In this document: piece by piece, positions 7,544 to 14,982 of the stretch
Layout: every line of letters starts with the position of its first letter
Position numbering within the stretch: the stretch's first letter is position 1
Source: Promethearchaeota archaeon
GTDB taxonomy: Archaea > Asgardarchaeota > Lokiarchaeia > Sigynarchaeales > SOKP01
Assembly: GCA_016839635.1 (NCBI GenBank)
Contig: JAEOTV010000144.1
Location: 1-20,358 of the forward strand
Direction of reading: 5' to 3'
Length of the DNA stretch: 20,358 bases
Notes under the pieces: generated by a model
What the model was told of the DNA's origin: nothing
The model's database searches: none
What the model saw: the letters and a program-made list of their open reading frames with translations, nothing else
Position numbers and translations under genes: made by a program

Positions 7544-7761
7544 GGAAAGAATAGAATTGGGTAATTTCTTTACTCTAATTATAGAATTGGTAATAATTTA
7601 TAGCTTTTTAATCCACCCCAGTTAGAAAATCCGAGATCAAAAAAGATCTCAGTTCTTATAGCTCAGATCCGTATCTACCAGCTTTCTTCTCAGACATCGC
7701 AATTCTGTCGATCGGATGAAATTATTAACCCAAACATATTCTATCGAAAATTTTACGCAAC

Positions 7762-7770
7762 TTTTAAATA
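7762..7770 (+). promoter_or_regulatory. Candidate TATA box of the histone gene
   Basis: TTTTAAATA lies about 95 bases before the histone ATG. Initiation near 7795 would give a leader of roughly 70 bases ending in the GGAGG ribosome binding site. It is placed by spacing and composition only. Confidence 0.35.
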
Positions 7771-7849
7771 TTTGAAAGAAGTAATATAACATAATAAAGT
7801 TCATATTGAAAAATTTGGACTTTGTGTAATTATATTTGAAATTAAAAGT

Positions 7850-7854
7850 GGAGG
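7850..7854 (+). promoter_or_regulatory. Strong Shine-Dalgarno site of the histone gene
   Basis: GGAGG stands nine bases before the ATG at 7864. It is the best ribosome binding site in the window and suits a highly expressed chromatin protein; most neighbouring genes have weak or no such motif. Confidence 0.75.
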
Positions 7855-7863
7855 AATAATAAA

Positions 7864-8076
7864 ATGGCCAAAAAAGTTTTTGCCTGGTCCCCAGTACGTA
7901 AGTTGATGAAAGACAATGGCGCTGAGATGGTCGCTCGAGATGCTGTGGATGCCTTAATTGATTATCTTGAAAAATTAGCTAAAGGCATGACAAATAAAGC
8001 TCTTGAAATGACAAGACACGCCGGGAGAAAGAAATTAACTCTCGATGATATGGGCTTGGCAATGACGATCAAATAA
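7864..8076 (+). CDS. Archaeal histone (single histone fold, no tails)
   Basis: A 70-residue protein of the HMf/archaeal histone family, which dimerises and wraps DNA into extended nucleosome-like polymers. The histone fold fills nearly the whole chain: WSPVRKLMKDNGAEMV (helix 1 and loop 1), RDAVDALIDYLEKLAKGMTN (helix 2), then the conserved RHAGRKKLTLDDMGLAM (loop 2 and helix 3; R51, H52, G54, R55, K56). There is no N- or C-terminal tail of eukaryotic type. The ATG is preceded by a strong GGAGG site. It appears monocistronic, with its own promoter region upstream and a T-rich terminator directly downstream. Length and motifs are normal for the family. Confidence 0.96.
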   Translation: MAKKVFAWSPVRKLMKDNGAEMVARDAVDALIDYLEKLAKGMTNKALEMTRHAGRKKLTLDDMGLAMTIK

Positions 8077-8106
8077 GCTATAGAAGCTAGTTTTAAATTA
8101 AAATCG

Positions 8107-8130
8107 TTTTTTTTTCTTTTTTTTTCTTTT
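8107..8130 (+). terminator. T-tract terminator of the histone gene
   Basis: Runs of nine, nine and four T separated by single C start 30 bases after the histone stop. Archaeal intrinsic termination needs T-tracts without an obligate hairpin, so this is a convincing terminator. Confidence 0.8.
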
Positions 8131-8223
8131 ATTTATTTTGATTAAATTCTAAAGCTAAAATTAAAATGATGAAGGTTCATTAAGTTATCCTAATTTAGAG
8201 ATATATTTTATAGGGGATAAAAT

Positions 8224-9312
8224 ATGCCTATATTAGATAGATCAAAAATTCGTCCCGAAATTCTCAAAAACATAGATGAAAGTGCGAAGATTCAATTGAA
8301 GGGTGTTTTAGAATACCTTAAACTTGAAGAAAATAAAGGATTCAATCCGCAAACTTATATGCAAAAAATAGCAGAAGGAAATGATAAATTTTTTGAAAAG
8401 TTATCTAAGAACGAAGGAAGCGTAGAAGATTTTTATGGATTTTTCACAGATGAGGAAATGCATAAGCTGGCAAAATTTTTCCGATATGTTATTGAATACT
8501 ATATAGAGTCGCAATTAAAAAAACATCCATTACCAGAAGGCGTTAAAATAGAAGAAATTAATGTTGATGGGGTCCATGCAGAGTGGCAAATAGTACCCGG
8601 AGCTAAGGATGATAAAGTAATTTTGTACTTTCATGGTGGAGGTATGGTTTTAATGTCTCCCAGAACTCATAGAGCTTTAACAATAGAAATCGCAAAACTT
8701 ACTAAGATGCGTGTATTAAGCGTTGATTATCGTCTTGCGCCAGAACATCCCTTTCCCGCACCATTGGAAGATTGTGTTAAAAGTTATAAATGGCTTCTCA
8801 CACAAGGGATAAAGGCAGAAAATATTGTAATTGCTGGAGATTCAGCAGGTGGTAATTTAACTCTGACAACTCTAATAAAATTACGAGATGAAGGAATACC
8901 TTTGCCTGCTGGAGTAGTAGCATTATCCCCAGCCACCGATTTTACGGATAGTAGTAAAACTTTTTATGAAAATGCTGAAACTGATCCGATTTTAGCAGAT
9001 AGAGGAGTATTTTGGTGGTTAGCGGCTTTTTTAGCAGGATCAGACCCGAGTAATCCATTGATTTCACCATTATTCGCAGATTTGAAGGGCTTACCCCCAA
9101 TCCTTATACAAGTAAGTACAAGTGAAATGCTTTATGATCATTCAACAAGATTCATAGAAAAAGCTAAAAAATCAGGTGTTGATGCTAATTTGCAAGAATG
9201 GAAAGATTCTATCCATGTTTTTCAAGGATTTGGATTATATGATTTGCCTGAAGCAAAAGAAGCTATCACAAAAATCGGAGATTTTATTCAAAATCTTTTT
9301 AAAAATCAATAA
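8224..9312 (+). CDS. Alpha/beta hydrolase, hormone-sensitive-lipase type esterase
   Basis: A 362-residue soluble serine hydrolase that probably cleaves short-chain carboxyl esters. The HSL-family oxyanion motif HGGG is at 137-140, followed by DYRLAPEHPFPAPLED (168-183), then the nucleophile elbow GDSAGG (205-210, S207). The general base is H331 in IHVFQGF. The acid position reads SEMLYDHS (E301, D305), where many relatives have DPLRDE, so the acid is either E301 or D305. The first 110 residues are a helical cap somewhat longer than in compact HSL enzymes. No signal peptide is visible. The ATG has GGGG (8213-8216) seven bases upstream. It is flanked by the histone terminator and its own T-tract, so it is probably a single-gene unit. 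The natural substrate cannot be told. Confidence 0.92.
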   Translation: MPILDRSKIRPEILKNIDESAKIQLKGVLEYLKLEENKGFNPQTYMQKIAEGNDKFFEKLSKNEGSVEDFYGFFTDEEMHKLAKFFRYVIEYYIESQLKKHPLPEGVKIEEINVDGVHAEWQIVPGAKDDKVILYFHGGGMVLMSPRTHRALTIEIAKLTKMRVLSVDYRLAPEHPFPAPLEDCVKSYKWLLTQGIKAENIVIAGDSAGGNLTLTTLIKLRDEGIPLPAGVVALSPATDFTDSSKTFYENAETDPILADRGVFWWLAAFLAGSDPSNPLISPLFADLKGLPPILIQVSTSEMLYDHSTRFIEKAKKSGVDANLQEWKDSIHVFQGFGLYDLPEAKEAITKIGDFIQNLFKNQ

Positions 9313-9315
9313 TTA

Positions 9316-9324
9316 TTTTTTTTT
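9316..9324 (+). terminator. T-tract terminator of the esterase gene
   Basis: Nine consecutive T three bases after the esterase stop codon, the usual form of an archaeal intrinsic terminator. Confidence 0.65.
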
Positions 9325-9430
9325 CAACTCTTCAATTAATTAAGGAGGCAATAAGGTTATTTTTTCTGCTCTTCTAACCTAATTTAGAAATTTTTGAATA
9401 ATCATCATAAATCCACCCTTCACCATAAAT

Positions 9431-9444
9431 TATCTGATCAGATA
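9431..9444. promoter_or_regulatory. Perfect 14-base palindrome upstream of the GNAT array
   Basis: TATCTGATCAGATA is perfectly self-complementary and lies about 80 bases upstream of a TATA-like TTTATACA (9520-9527), in the 249-base spacer before the first acetyltransferase. It could be a dimeric regulator's site. The rest of the spacer is AT-rich with no small gene seen. Confidence 0.4.
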
Positions 9445-9519
9445 GAATGTTTTAATTTTTTTTATTAAATAAAGTCCAAAATATTCCCACATAGCCTAAA
9501 CTTAATACGGAATGGCTCA

Positions 9520-9527
9520 TTTATACA
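9520..9527 (+). promoter_or_regulatory. Candidate TATA box of the GNAT array
   Basis: TTTATACA lies about 35 bases before the ATG at 9562, so the mRNA would have a leader of only about 12-15 bases. Weak evidence from position and composition. Confidence 0.35.
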
Positions 9528-9561
9528 ATTATAATAAAAAAAAAATATAACGACGTGGAAA

Positions 9562-10125
9562 ATGTCAGAAAAAAAAGAAGATAAGCCTTTACCATTTTTA
9601 GAAGGAGAGAATGTATCTCTTTGTCCTGCAAATGCAGATCATATTAACCTATATGCTGCTTGGATGAATAATCCTAAAACTAGAAAATATGTAAGATATG
9701 AAATGCCCCAGACTATTGAAGAGATTAAAAAACAGTTTGAGCCAAAAAAAGAAGCTGTAAAAAATGATATATTTTTTGAAATTTGGCATCATAAGGACAA
9801 AAAACCAATAGGTTTTGCAGGATTAATTAGGATCCAGTGGTTTACTCGTAATGCACATATTTATTATCTAATTGATCCAGATTATTGGGGACAAAATATT
9901 GGAACTGAAGCGGGAATGTTAGTTGTAGATTATGCCTATAAAGAATTAAACTTGCATAAAATAACTGCTCGAATGTTCGCGCCCAATAAGTCTTCTCATC
10001 GAGTAGCTGAGAAAATAGGGTTTAAACATGAAATAACACTTAAAAAGGAAGTCTACATTGATGGTGAGCATGTGGATGTTATTGAATATGCTATCTTTAA
10101 GGATGATTGGATGAAGTCCCATTAA
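9562..10125 (+). CDS. GNAT acetyltransferase, RimJ/RimL-like, array copy 1 (subtype I)
   Basis: A 187-residue GNAT-fold enzyme that would transfer acetyl from acetyl-CoA to an amine. The full fold is present: PFLEGENVSLCPAN (strand 1), LYAAWMNNPKTRKYVR (helix 1), FEIWHHKDKKPIGFAGL (strands 2-4), then the acetyl-CoA loop WGQNIGTEA (109-117) and PNKSSHRVAEKIGFK (141-155). With copy 3 it forms subtype I, marked by WF(T/N)RNA and YWGQNI. Subtype II copies have WIDWxNGWAN and YWN(K/Q). The substrate is not predictable; RimJ/RimL relatives acetylate ribosomal protein N-termini, others small molecules. It leads the six-gene array, with 43 bases to the next copy. Confidence 0.9.
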   Translation: MSEKKEDKPLPFLEGENVSLCPANADHINLYAAWMNNPKTRKYVRYEMPQTIEEIKKQFEPKKEAVKNDIFFEIWHHKDKKPIGFAGLIRIQWFTRNAHIYYLIDPDYWGQNIGTEAGMLVVDYAYKELNLHKITARMFAPNKSSHRVAEKIGFKHEITLKKEVYIDGEHVDVIEYAIFKDDWMKSH

Positions 10126-10156
10126 AAGTATTAGTTATATTTATGCTGAAATTGTA

Positions 10157-10160
10157 GAGG
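10157..10160 (+). promoter_or_regulatory. Shine-Dalgarno site supporting a TTG start for array copy 2
   Basis: GAGG lies eight bases before TTG 10169, the only suitable start ahead of the conserved domain of the second acetyltransferase. Confidence 0.6.
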
Positions 10161-10168
10161 TTTAAATC

Positions 10169-10759
10169 TTGGAAAAGAAAGAAAAAACTAATGAAATCGA
10201 AGAAGTGGAAGCATTTCCTTTTATTAAAGGAAAAAATGTTGATCTTTGCCCTCGAAATTCAAAATTAGCTAAGATTTATGTCTGTTGGAAAAATCATCCT
10301 CGTGTAAGAAAATATGCTCGAAATGTTGTACCTAGGACTATCGAGGATCAAAGTAAAAGGTATGAAAGAAGACCTGAAGGATTGATAGATCATATATCCT
10401 TAGATGTTTGGCATAAGAAAGATAATAAACCTATAGGTCAAATAGGGTTAGCTTGGATAGATTGGGTTAATGGATGGGCAAATGCATATCTTCAAATTGG
10501 AGAACCCGATTATTGGAATAAAGATATTGGTACTGAAGCTACAGAACTACTTGTTGAGTATGCTTTTAATGAATTAAATCTAAATAAGTTACATGGGGGG
10601 GTTGCTGTTGACAATATTGGTTCATGGAGTGTAGCTGGAAAAATTGGATTTAAACTAGAAGGAATAAAAAAGCATGAGATGTATGTTGATGGGAAGTATG
10701 TGGATACAAAGATATTTCAATTATTAAAAGGAGATTGGGTGAAAGGAAAACAAGCCTAA
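10169..10759 (+). CDS. GNAT acetyltransferase, RimJ/RimL-like, array copy 2 (subtype II)
   Basis: A 196-residue paralogue starting at TTG, supported by GAGG eight bases upstream. It begins with an acidic, lysine-rich stretch of about 14 residues before FPFIKGKNVDLCPRN. Subtype II signatures are WHKKDNKPIGQIGL (81-94), WIDWVNGWAN (96-105), the acetyl-CoA loop YWNKDIGTEATE (115-126) and DNIGSWSVAGKIGFK (148-162). In the last motif glycine replaces the glutamate that the other copies have (AEK(I/L/M)GF). The closest relatives are copies 4, 5 and 6, not its immediate neighbours. It is co-directional with copies 1 and 3 and likely in one transcript with copy 1. The substrate is unknown. Confidence 0.9.
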   Translation: MEKKEKTNEIEEVEAFPFIKGKNVDLCPRNSKLAKIYVCWKNHPRVRKYARNVVPRTIEDQSKRYERRPEGLIDHISLDVWHKKDNKPIGQIGLAWIDWVNGWANAYLQIGEPDYWNKDIGTEATELLVEYAFNELNLNKLHGGVAVDNIGSWSVAGKIGFKLEGIKKHEMYVDGKYVDTKIFQLLKGDWVKGKQA

Positions 10760-10828
10760 AGTTATGATTTTCTAGATTTAATTGCTTAATTTTAATCAAA
10801 TATAAAAAAAAATAGAATTTTCAATAAA

Positions 10829-11398
10829 ATGAATGATAAAAAAAATGATTTTACAACACCCTTTTTAGAGGGAAAATTAATAAATTTGTGTCCTTTAAAC
10901 ATAGAGCACGCGAATTTGTATACCAAGTGGAGTAATGATCCTGATATACGTAGATATTCCAGAAATATAATTCCATGGAGTATAGATGACGTAAAAAAAT
11001 GGTCAGAACCCGGGGAAGAAAGAGTTAAAAAAGAAATAGCTTTTGAGATATGGCACCATAATGATAATAAGCCCATTGGTACAGCGGGATTTAGTGATAT
11101 TAATTGGTTTAACCGTAATGCCAATCTATTTGCTGTAATTGGAGAATCAGATTATTGGGGTCAAAATATTGCGCCAGAAGTGAGTAGATTATTAATAGAC
11201 TACGGATTTGAAGAGCTTAATTTTTATAAGATTTATAGTAGAATATTTTCACCAAATATACAATCTTTGCGCGCTGCTGAAAAAATTGGTTTTAAGCTTG
11301 AAGGAACATTAAAAGAACACATTTATATTGATGGGGAATTTGTTGATGAATTAAGATTTGCAATTTTTAAGAAAAATTGGTTAAATTCCCAAAAGTAA
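10829..11398 (+). CDS. GNAT acetyltransferase, RimJ/RimL-like, array copy 3 (subtype I)
   Basis: A 189-residue GNAT protein most like copy 1: PFLEGKLINLCPLN, LYTKWSNDPDIRRYSR, FEIWHHNDNKPIGTAGF, INWFNRNANL, then YWGQNIAPEVSR and SPNIQSLRAAEKIGFKLEG. The acetyl-CoA loop reads GQNIAPE (111-117) where other copies have (G/A)TE or TSE, so proline replaces a residue usually small or hydroxylated; activity may be altered. The 69-base gap before it holds AAATATAAAAAAAA (about 10798), a possible separate TATA box. No ribosome binding site precedes the ATG, which would fit a leaderless mRNA. The array may therefore be more than one transcript. Confidence 0.88.
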   Translation: MNDKKNDFTTPFLEGKLINLCPLNIEHANLYTKWSNDPDIRRYSRNIIPWSIDDVKKWSEPGEERVKKEIAFEIWHHNDNKPIGTAGFSDINWFNRNANLFAVIGESDYWGQNIAPEVSRLLIDYGFEELNFYKIYSRIFSPNIQSLRAAEKIGFKLEGTLKEHIYIDGEFVDELRFAIFKKNWLNSQK

Positions 11399-11450
11399 AT
11401 TAATTATTGGTAAATAAAAAAATAAATAGTATTTAGATTTAGGGAGAATT

Positions 11451-12038
11451 ATGGCAGATAAAGAAGAAAAAGAAAAGAAAAAGGTTCCAGTCTTTATTGA
11501 TGGGAAAACCATAAGTTTTGTTCCTCAAAATTCAGATAATATTGATTTATATGTAAAGTGGCTGAATAACGAAAAAGTACGAAAATATGCCCGATGGGAA
11601 ATGCCGCGCACAGTAGAAGATGTTAAAAGATGGTTTGAACCTCGAGAAGGAAGAATACCATGGTTTATCAGCTTCGAAGTCTGGCATAAGAAAGATAGTA
11701 GACCAATAGGAAATGTAGGGTTAGCTTGGATAGATTGGGTTAATGGGTGGGCCAATGCTTTTGCTTATATTGGGGAGCCTGAATATTGGAACCAAGGTAT
11801 TACTTCGGAAGCCACAGAAATGCTTGTTGAATATGCATTCAACGAATTAAATCTTAATAAATTACAGGGTGGAGCAGCTGTTGAAAATATAGGTTCATGG
11901 AGTGTTGCTGAGAAAATTGGCTTTAAATTTGAAGGAATACGAAAACATGAGATGTATGTTGGTGGAAAATATCTTGATGTTAAGACCTATCGCATAGCAA
12001 AAGAAGATTGGTTACAATCAAAAGAAAAGACTGAATGA
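11451..12038 (+). CDS. GNAT acetyltransferase, RimJ/RimL-like, array copy 4 (subtype II)
   Basis: A 195-residue subtype II paralogue. A highly charged N-terminal tail (ADKEEKEKKK) precedes VPVFIDGKTISFVPQNSDN. Core motifs are VRKYARWEMPRTVEDVKRWF, FEVWHKKDSRPIGNVGLAW, IDWVNGWAN, EYWNQGITSEATE (acetyl-CoA loop N114-E120) and VENIGSWSVAEKIGFKFEGI. The ATG has AGGGAG (11441-11446) a few bases upstream. It aligns in exact register with copy 5, including the charged tail, showing recent duplication. An intact GNAT fold; substrate unknown. Confidence 0.9.
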   Translation: MADKEEKEKKKVPVFIDGKTISFVPQNSDNIDLYVKWLNNEKVRKYARWEMPRTVEDVKRWFEPREGRIPWFISFEVWHKKDSRPIGNVGLAWIDWVNGWANAFAYIGEPEYWNQGITSEATEMLVEYAFNELNLNKLQGGAAVENIGSWSVAEKIGFKFEGIRKHEMYVGGKYLDVKTYRIAKEDWLQSKEKTE

Positions 12039-12079
12039 AATTATAAATTAACCACAATTTTCTAGTTTTAATTAATCTT

Positions 12080-12673
12080 ATGAAAGAGAATGAAGAGAAA
12101 GAAGAGAAAGACGTTCCGGTTTTTATTGAAGGAGATACAATAAGCTTCATACCTCACAATTCTGAATACATTAATTTATATGTAAAATGGATAAATAACC
12201 CAAAAGTTCGTAAATATGCTAGAGAGATTGTACCTATTAGAGTTGATGATGCTAAGAAATGGTTTGAAGAAAGCGAGAGGGGAACGCCTGATTATATAGG
12301 TTTTTTAATTTGGCATAAAAAAGATAAGAAACCAATTGGTATAATAGGTTTAGGTTTAATAGATTGGATTAATGGTTGGGCAAATGTGGGACTTTCAATC
12401 GGGGAATTCGCCTATTGGAATAAAGGTATTGCTACCGAAACTACAAAGTTGATAATTGAATATGCCTTTAATGAATTAAATCTTAATAAATTACAAGGAT
12501 GTGCTGCTGTAGAAAATATTGGTTCTTGGAGTGTTGCTGAAAAACTTGGCTTTAAATTTGAAGGAATAGGAAAACAAGAGATGTATGTTGATGGAATATA
12601 TTTAGATGAAAAAAAATATGGTTTACTTAAGGAAGATTGGCTTAAAGCTAAAAATTTGAAAAACAAAAAATAA
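12080..12673 (+). CDS. GNAT acetyltransferase, RimJ/RimL-like, array copy 5 (subtype II)
   Basis: A 197-residue paralogue in perfect register with copy 4: charged tail, then VPVFIEGDTISFIPHNSEY, VRKYAREIVPIRVDDAKKWF, IWHKKDKKPIGIIGL, IDWINGWAN, AYWNKGIATETTK (loop N114-E120) and VENIGSWSVAEKLGFKFEGI. Differences from copy 4 include EESERG for EPREGR after helix 2 and C141 for a glycine in the LQGGAAVEN segment. There is no ribosome binding site before the ATG and a 41-base gap from copy 4, so translation may depend on readthrough along a shared mRNA. Substrate unknown. Confidence 0.9.
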   Translation: MKENEEKEEKDVPVFIEGDTISFIPHNSEYINLYVKWINNPKVRKYAREIVPIRVDDAKKWFEESERGTPDYIGFLIWHKKDKKPIGIIGLGLIDWINGWANVGLSIGEFAYWNKGIATETTKLIIEYAFNELNLNKLQGCAAVENIGSWSVAEKLGFKFEGIGKQEMYVDGIYLDEKKYGLLKEDWLKAKNLKNKK

Positions 12674-12685
12674 CAAATTTAGAAC

Positions 12686-13270
12686 GTGAATGGTTTAATG
12701 GAAGAAAAGGATGTGCCTGTATTTATTGAAGGTGAAAATGTATGTTTTATTCCTCAAAATTCAGAGAATAAAAAGTTATATGTAAAATGGTTGAATGACC
12801 CCAAAGTGCGAATATATTCTCGAAATTTCCTACCAGTAAGAGTAGAAGATATTAATGATTGGTTCGAACCACGAAAGGGAAGAACCCCTGGGTTTATCGG
12901 ATTTGAGATTTGGCATAAGAAAGATAAAAAACCGATTGGTCATGTTGGTTTAGGATGGTTAGATTGGATTAATGGATGGACAAATGTAGGTGTTACAATA
13001 GGAGAACCCGCATATTGGAACAAGAATATCGCTACTGAAGCCACTGAATTAATCATAGAATATGCTTTCAATGAATTGAACCTAAATAAATTACACGGTG
13101 GAGTCTGTGTTAAGAATATCGCATCATGGAGTGTAGCAGAAAAAATGGGTTTTCAATTGGAAGGAATAAGAGAACATGAGTGGTATGTTGATGGAGAATA
13201 TCTTGGACTCAAAACTTATTGCTTATTAAAAGAAGATTGGATGAAAAGAAGGCAAACAAAACAGAGTTAA
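12686..13270 (+). CDS. GNAT acetyltransferase, RimJ/RimL-like, array copy 6 (subtype II)
   Basis: The last and most tightly spaced copy, 12 bases after copy 5. GTG at 12686 gives 194 residues; ATG at 12698 (MEEKDVPVFIEG) would remove four residues and also fits the paralogues. Neither start has a clear ribosome binding site. Motifs are VPVFIEGENVCFIPQNSEN, WHKKDKKPIGHVGLGW, LDWINGWTN, AYWNKNIATEATE (loop N112-E118) and VKNIASWSVAEKMGFQLEGI. It lacks most of the charged N-terminal tail of copies 4 and 5. Its stop is seven bases from that of the convergent histidine kinase, so the array ends here. Substrate unknown. Confidence 0.9.
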   Translation: MNGLMEEKDVPVFIEGENVCFIPQNSENKKLYVKWLNDPKVRIYSRNFLPVRVEDINDWFEPRKGRTPGFIGFEIWHKKDKKPIGHVGLGWLDWINGWTNVGVTIGEPAYWNKNIATEATELIIEYAFNELNLNKLHGGVCVKNIASWSVAEKMGFQLEGIREHEWYVDGEYLGLKTYCLLKEDWMKRRQTKQS

Positions 13271-13277
13271 GAATTCT

Positions 13278-14801
13278 TCATTCAGTTTGTACTTGATCTA
13301 ATTCTGGTAATAAGATTATAAAATTGCTTCCCTGAGCATAATCACCTTTTGCATTATCTTCAATCCAGATTTTACCATTAAAAGTTTTAAGAATTTTTTT
13401 AACAAGTGAAAGTCCTAAACCCATTCCCTTAGTACCTTTTAATTCTCTATTACCCCGCTTGAATATAATCTTTTTTCTCTCGTCTGGAACTCCAACACCA
13501 TTATCAATAAATTCAATTTTATTATAGTTATTACTACCTATTTTAATTTTAGAGACTTTTATTGAAATAAATACATCAGAATTTTCATTATACTTTATAG
13601 CATTAAGTAAGATGTTTTCAAAAACATCCTGTAAAAACTCGTTAGCATTGATAATTACATGATCATCTGCACATTCACTGTCTATATGAATGTTTCTACC
13701 ATTAATTGTTTTTTTAACAAAATCTATGGCATTTTCCATTAATTTGCAAATTTCTGTAGGCTGAGCATGTATTTCCTCTTCCTCAAGTTTAGAGAGTGTA
13801 TGTACATTTGAAACTAATTTAGCACCTCTCTCAACTTGCCTATTAATAATACTTTCTGCCTCTTCTATAACTTCAGATTTTTCAGAATTACTTAGATAAT
13901 AAGAAATTAGTTCCATAGAAGAATTGATTATGTGGAGAATGTTGTTTATATCATGTGCAAATAGATCTTGATAAAAATTAGCTCTATTATAGGCATCTCG
14001 ATATTTTTTTTCTGATTCTTTTAATTTTTTTTCTGCAACTTTACGCTCAGTTATTTCTCTTGAAATTACAATAGCCTTCATTTTTCCATCTTTATCAATA
14101 AAAGTTTTACCTTTTGCTTCGATCCATACCCAATGGCCGTCTTTATGCCTGAATCTTAATTCTGCTCCTCCTTCTCCTTGTTTAAATCCGTCAGTTAATG
14201 CATTAGCAGTAGTTGCTATATCACTTGGATGGGTGAATTCTAAAGCTGATTTTTCAAGAAGATCTTTGCTAGAATATCCTAATATTTGGTGAAAAGCAGT
14301 TTCATTGACATACTCATATTTAAACTTGTGGTTTAGCACGCCAATTAAATCATAAGCAGTCTCAGAGATTAATCGATATTTTTGTTCGGATTCTTTTAAT
14401 TTTAGTCGTAGATTGTATTTTTCCGTAATATCAATAAAAGTTCCATCAATCCTAATTGGGATTCCGTTTTTATCCTTGATTAAATGTGAATTTAATTCTA
14501 CAATAATTTTAGTACCATCTTTTTTTAAAGCATAACAAATATAGTCTTTTGTAAAACCATATTTTAATACATGCCCTACATACTCATCCCTATCCTTTGG
14601 ATTCTGCCAAAAATTTCTTACATCTAAAGACTCTAAGCTTTCATTTGGATCATATCCTAAAATAACATTATGAGCCCGATTATGGTTTAGCATATAACCA
14701 TCTAGTGTGACTTGATAAAAACCTACATCAATAGTCTCAAGCAAATTACCGTATATTAATTCATCTTCCTTAGATTTTTCAATAGATGTTAAAATTTTCA
14801 C
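13278..14801 (-). CDS. Soluble PAS-PAS sensor histidine kinase
   Basis: A 507-residue cytosolic sensor kinase with no membrane segment. PAS 1 spans about 15-128 and PAS 2 about 138-253, each closing with the PAC-type D/REITE(K/R) motif. The dimerisation region carries the phospho-acceptor H283 in DLFAHDINNIL. The ATPase domain (about 380-500) has N-box ENILLNAIKYN (N396), G1 DNGVGVP (433-439) and G2 GTKGMGLGLSLV (456-467). The start is GTG, and no ATG lies close by. Its core closely matches that of the larger kinase upstream on the same strand, so the two are paralogues with different sensor arrays. No receiver domain or response regulator is present. PAS ligands (haem, flavin or small molecule) cannot be read from sequence alone. 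Confidence 0.93.
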   Translation of the reverse strand: MKILTSIEKSKEDELIYGNLLETIDVGFYQVTLDGYMLNHNRAHNVILGYDPNESLESLDVRNFWQNPKDRDEYVGHVLKYGFTKDYICYALKKDGTKIIVELNSHLIKDKNGIPIRIDGTFIDITEKYNLRLKLKESEQKYRLISETAYDLIGVLNHKFKYEYVNETAFHQILGYSSKDLLEKSALEFTHPSDIATTANALTDGFKQGEGGAELRFRHKDGHWVWIEAKGKTFIDKDGKMKAIVISREITERKVAEKKLKESEKKYRDAYNRANFYQDLFAHDINNILHIINSSMELISYYLSNSEKSEVIEEAESIINRQVERGAKLVSNVHTLSKLEEEEIHAQPTEICKLMENAIDFVKKTINGRNIHIDSECADDHVIINANEFLQDVFENILLNAIKYNENSDVFISIKVSKIKIGSNNYNKIEFIDNGVGVPDERKKIIFKRGNRELKGTKGMGLGLSLVKKILKTFNGKIWIEDNAKGDYAQGSNFIILLPELDQVQTE

Positions 14802-14920
14802 CCTGGCTTTAAAAAATATTTCTTTTTTTTTCGTACAGAAGTTTTCTTTAATTTCTAAAATAGATAATATAATTAGTATGCAAATTTCAATAGTTATATT
14901 ATTTGTAAAAATACATAATT

Positions 14921-14927
14921 AAAAAAA
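14921..14927 (-). terminator. T-tract terminator after the eight-PAS kinase
   Basis: Seven A on the plus strand, hence seven T in the minus-strand transcript, about 55 bases past the large kinase stop, within the 181-base spacer before the smaller kinase. It suggests the two kinases are separate transcripts. Confidence 0.45.
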
Positions 14928-14982
14928 GATTCAAAAATTCTAATTGAACGTTCCTTCCTCGAAAACAAATGAAAATATTAAA

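Larger units (their letters stand above)
7544..7863. other. 320-base gene-free stretch upstream of the histone gene
   Basis: The first 75 bases hold a loose direct repeat (ATAGAATTGGGTAATTT near 7551 and ATAGAATTGGTAATAATTT near 7582). Bases 7630-7735 are visibly richer in G and C than the surrounding spacer and include a hairpin, GAGATC (7633-7638) and GATCTC (7645-7650) around six A. On the minus strand this island contains a 13-codon frame (7656-7697) reading MSEKKAGRYGSEL. The remainder is AT-rich and carries the histone promoter and ribosome binding site. I see no tRNA or other known RNA. Confidence 0.5.

Noticed and set aside
7620..7740. tRNA or CRISPR element in the spacer before the histone gene
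   Set aside because: No cloverleaf with T-loop GTTCRA, and no regularly spaced repeats; only one hairpin is seen.
9342..9350. AAGGAGGCAA, a strong Shine-Dalgarno-like sequence after the esterase gene
   Set aside because: No ATG, GTG or TTG follows at useful spacing and no open frame of any length begins there, so it is taken as chance.
7864..13270. Histone acetylation system: histone gene close to six acetyltransferases
   Set aside because: The histone has no lysine-rich tails, and a terminated esterase unit lies between. Proximity alone does not support a functional link.
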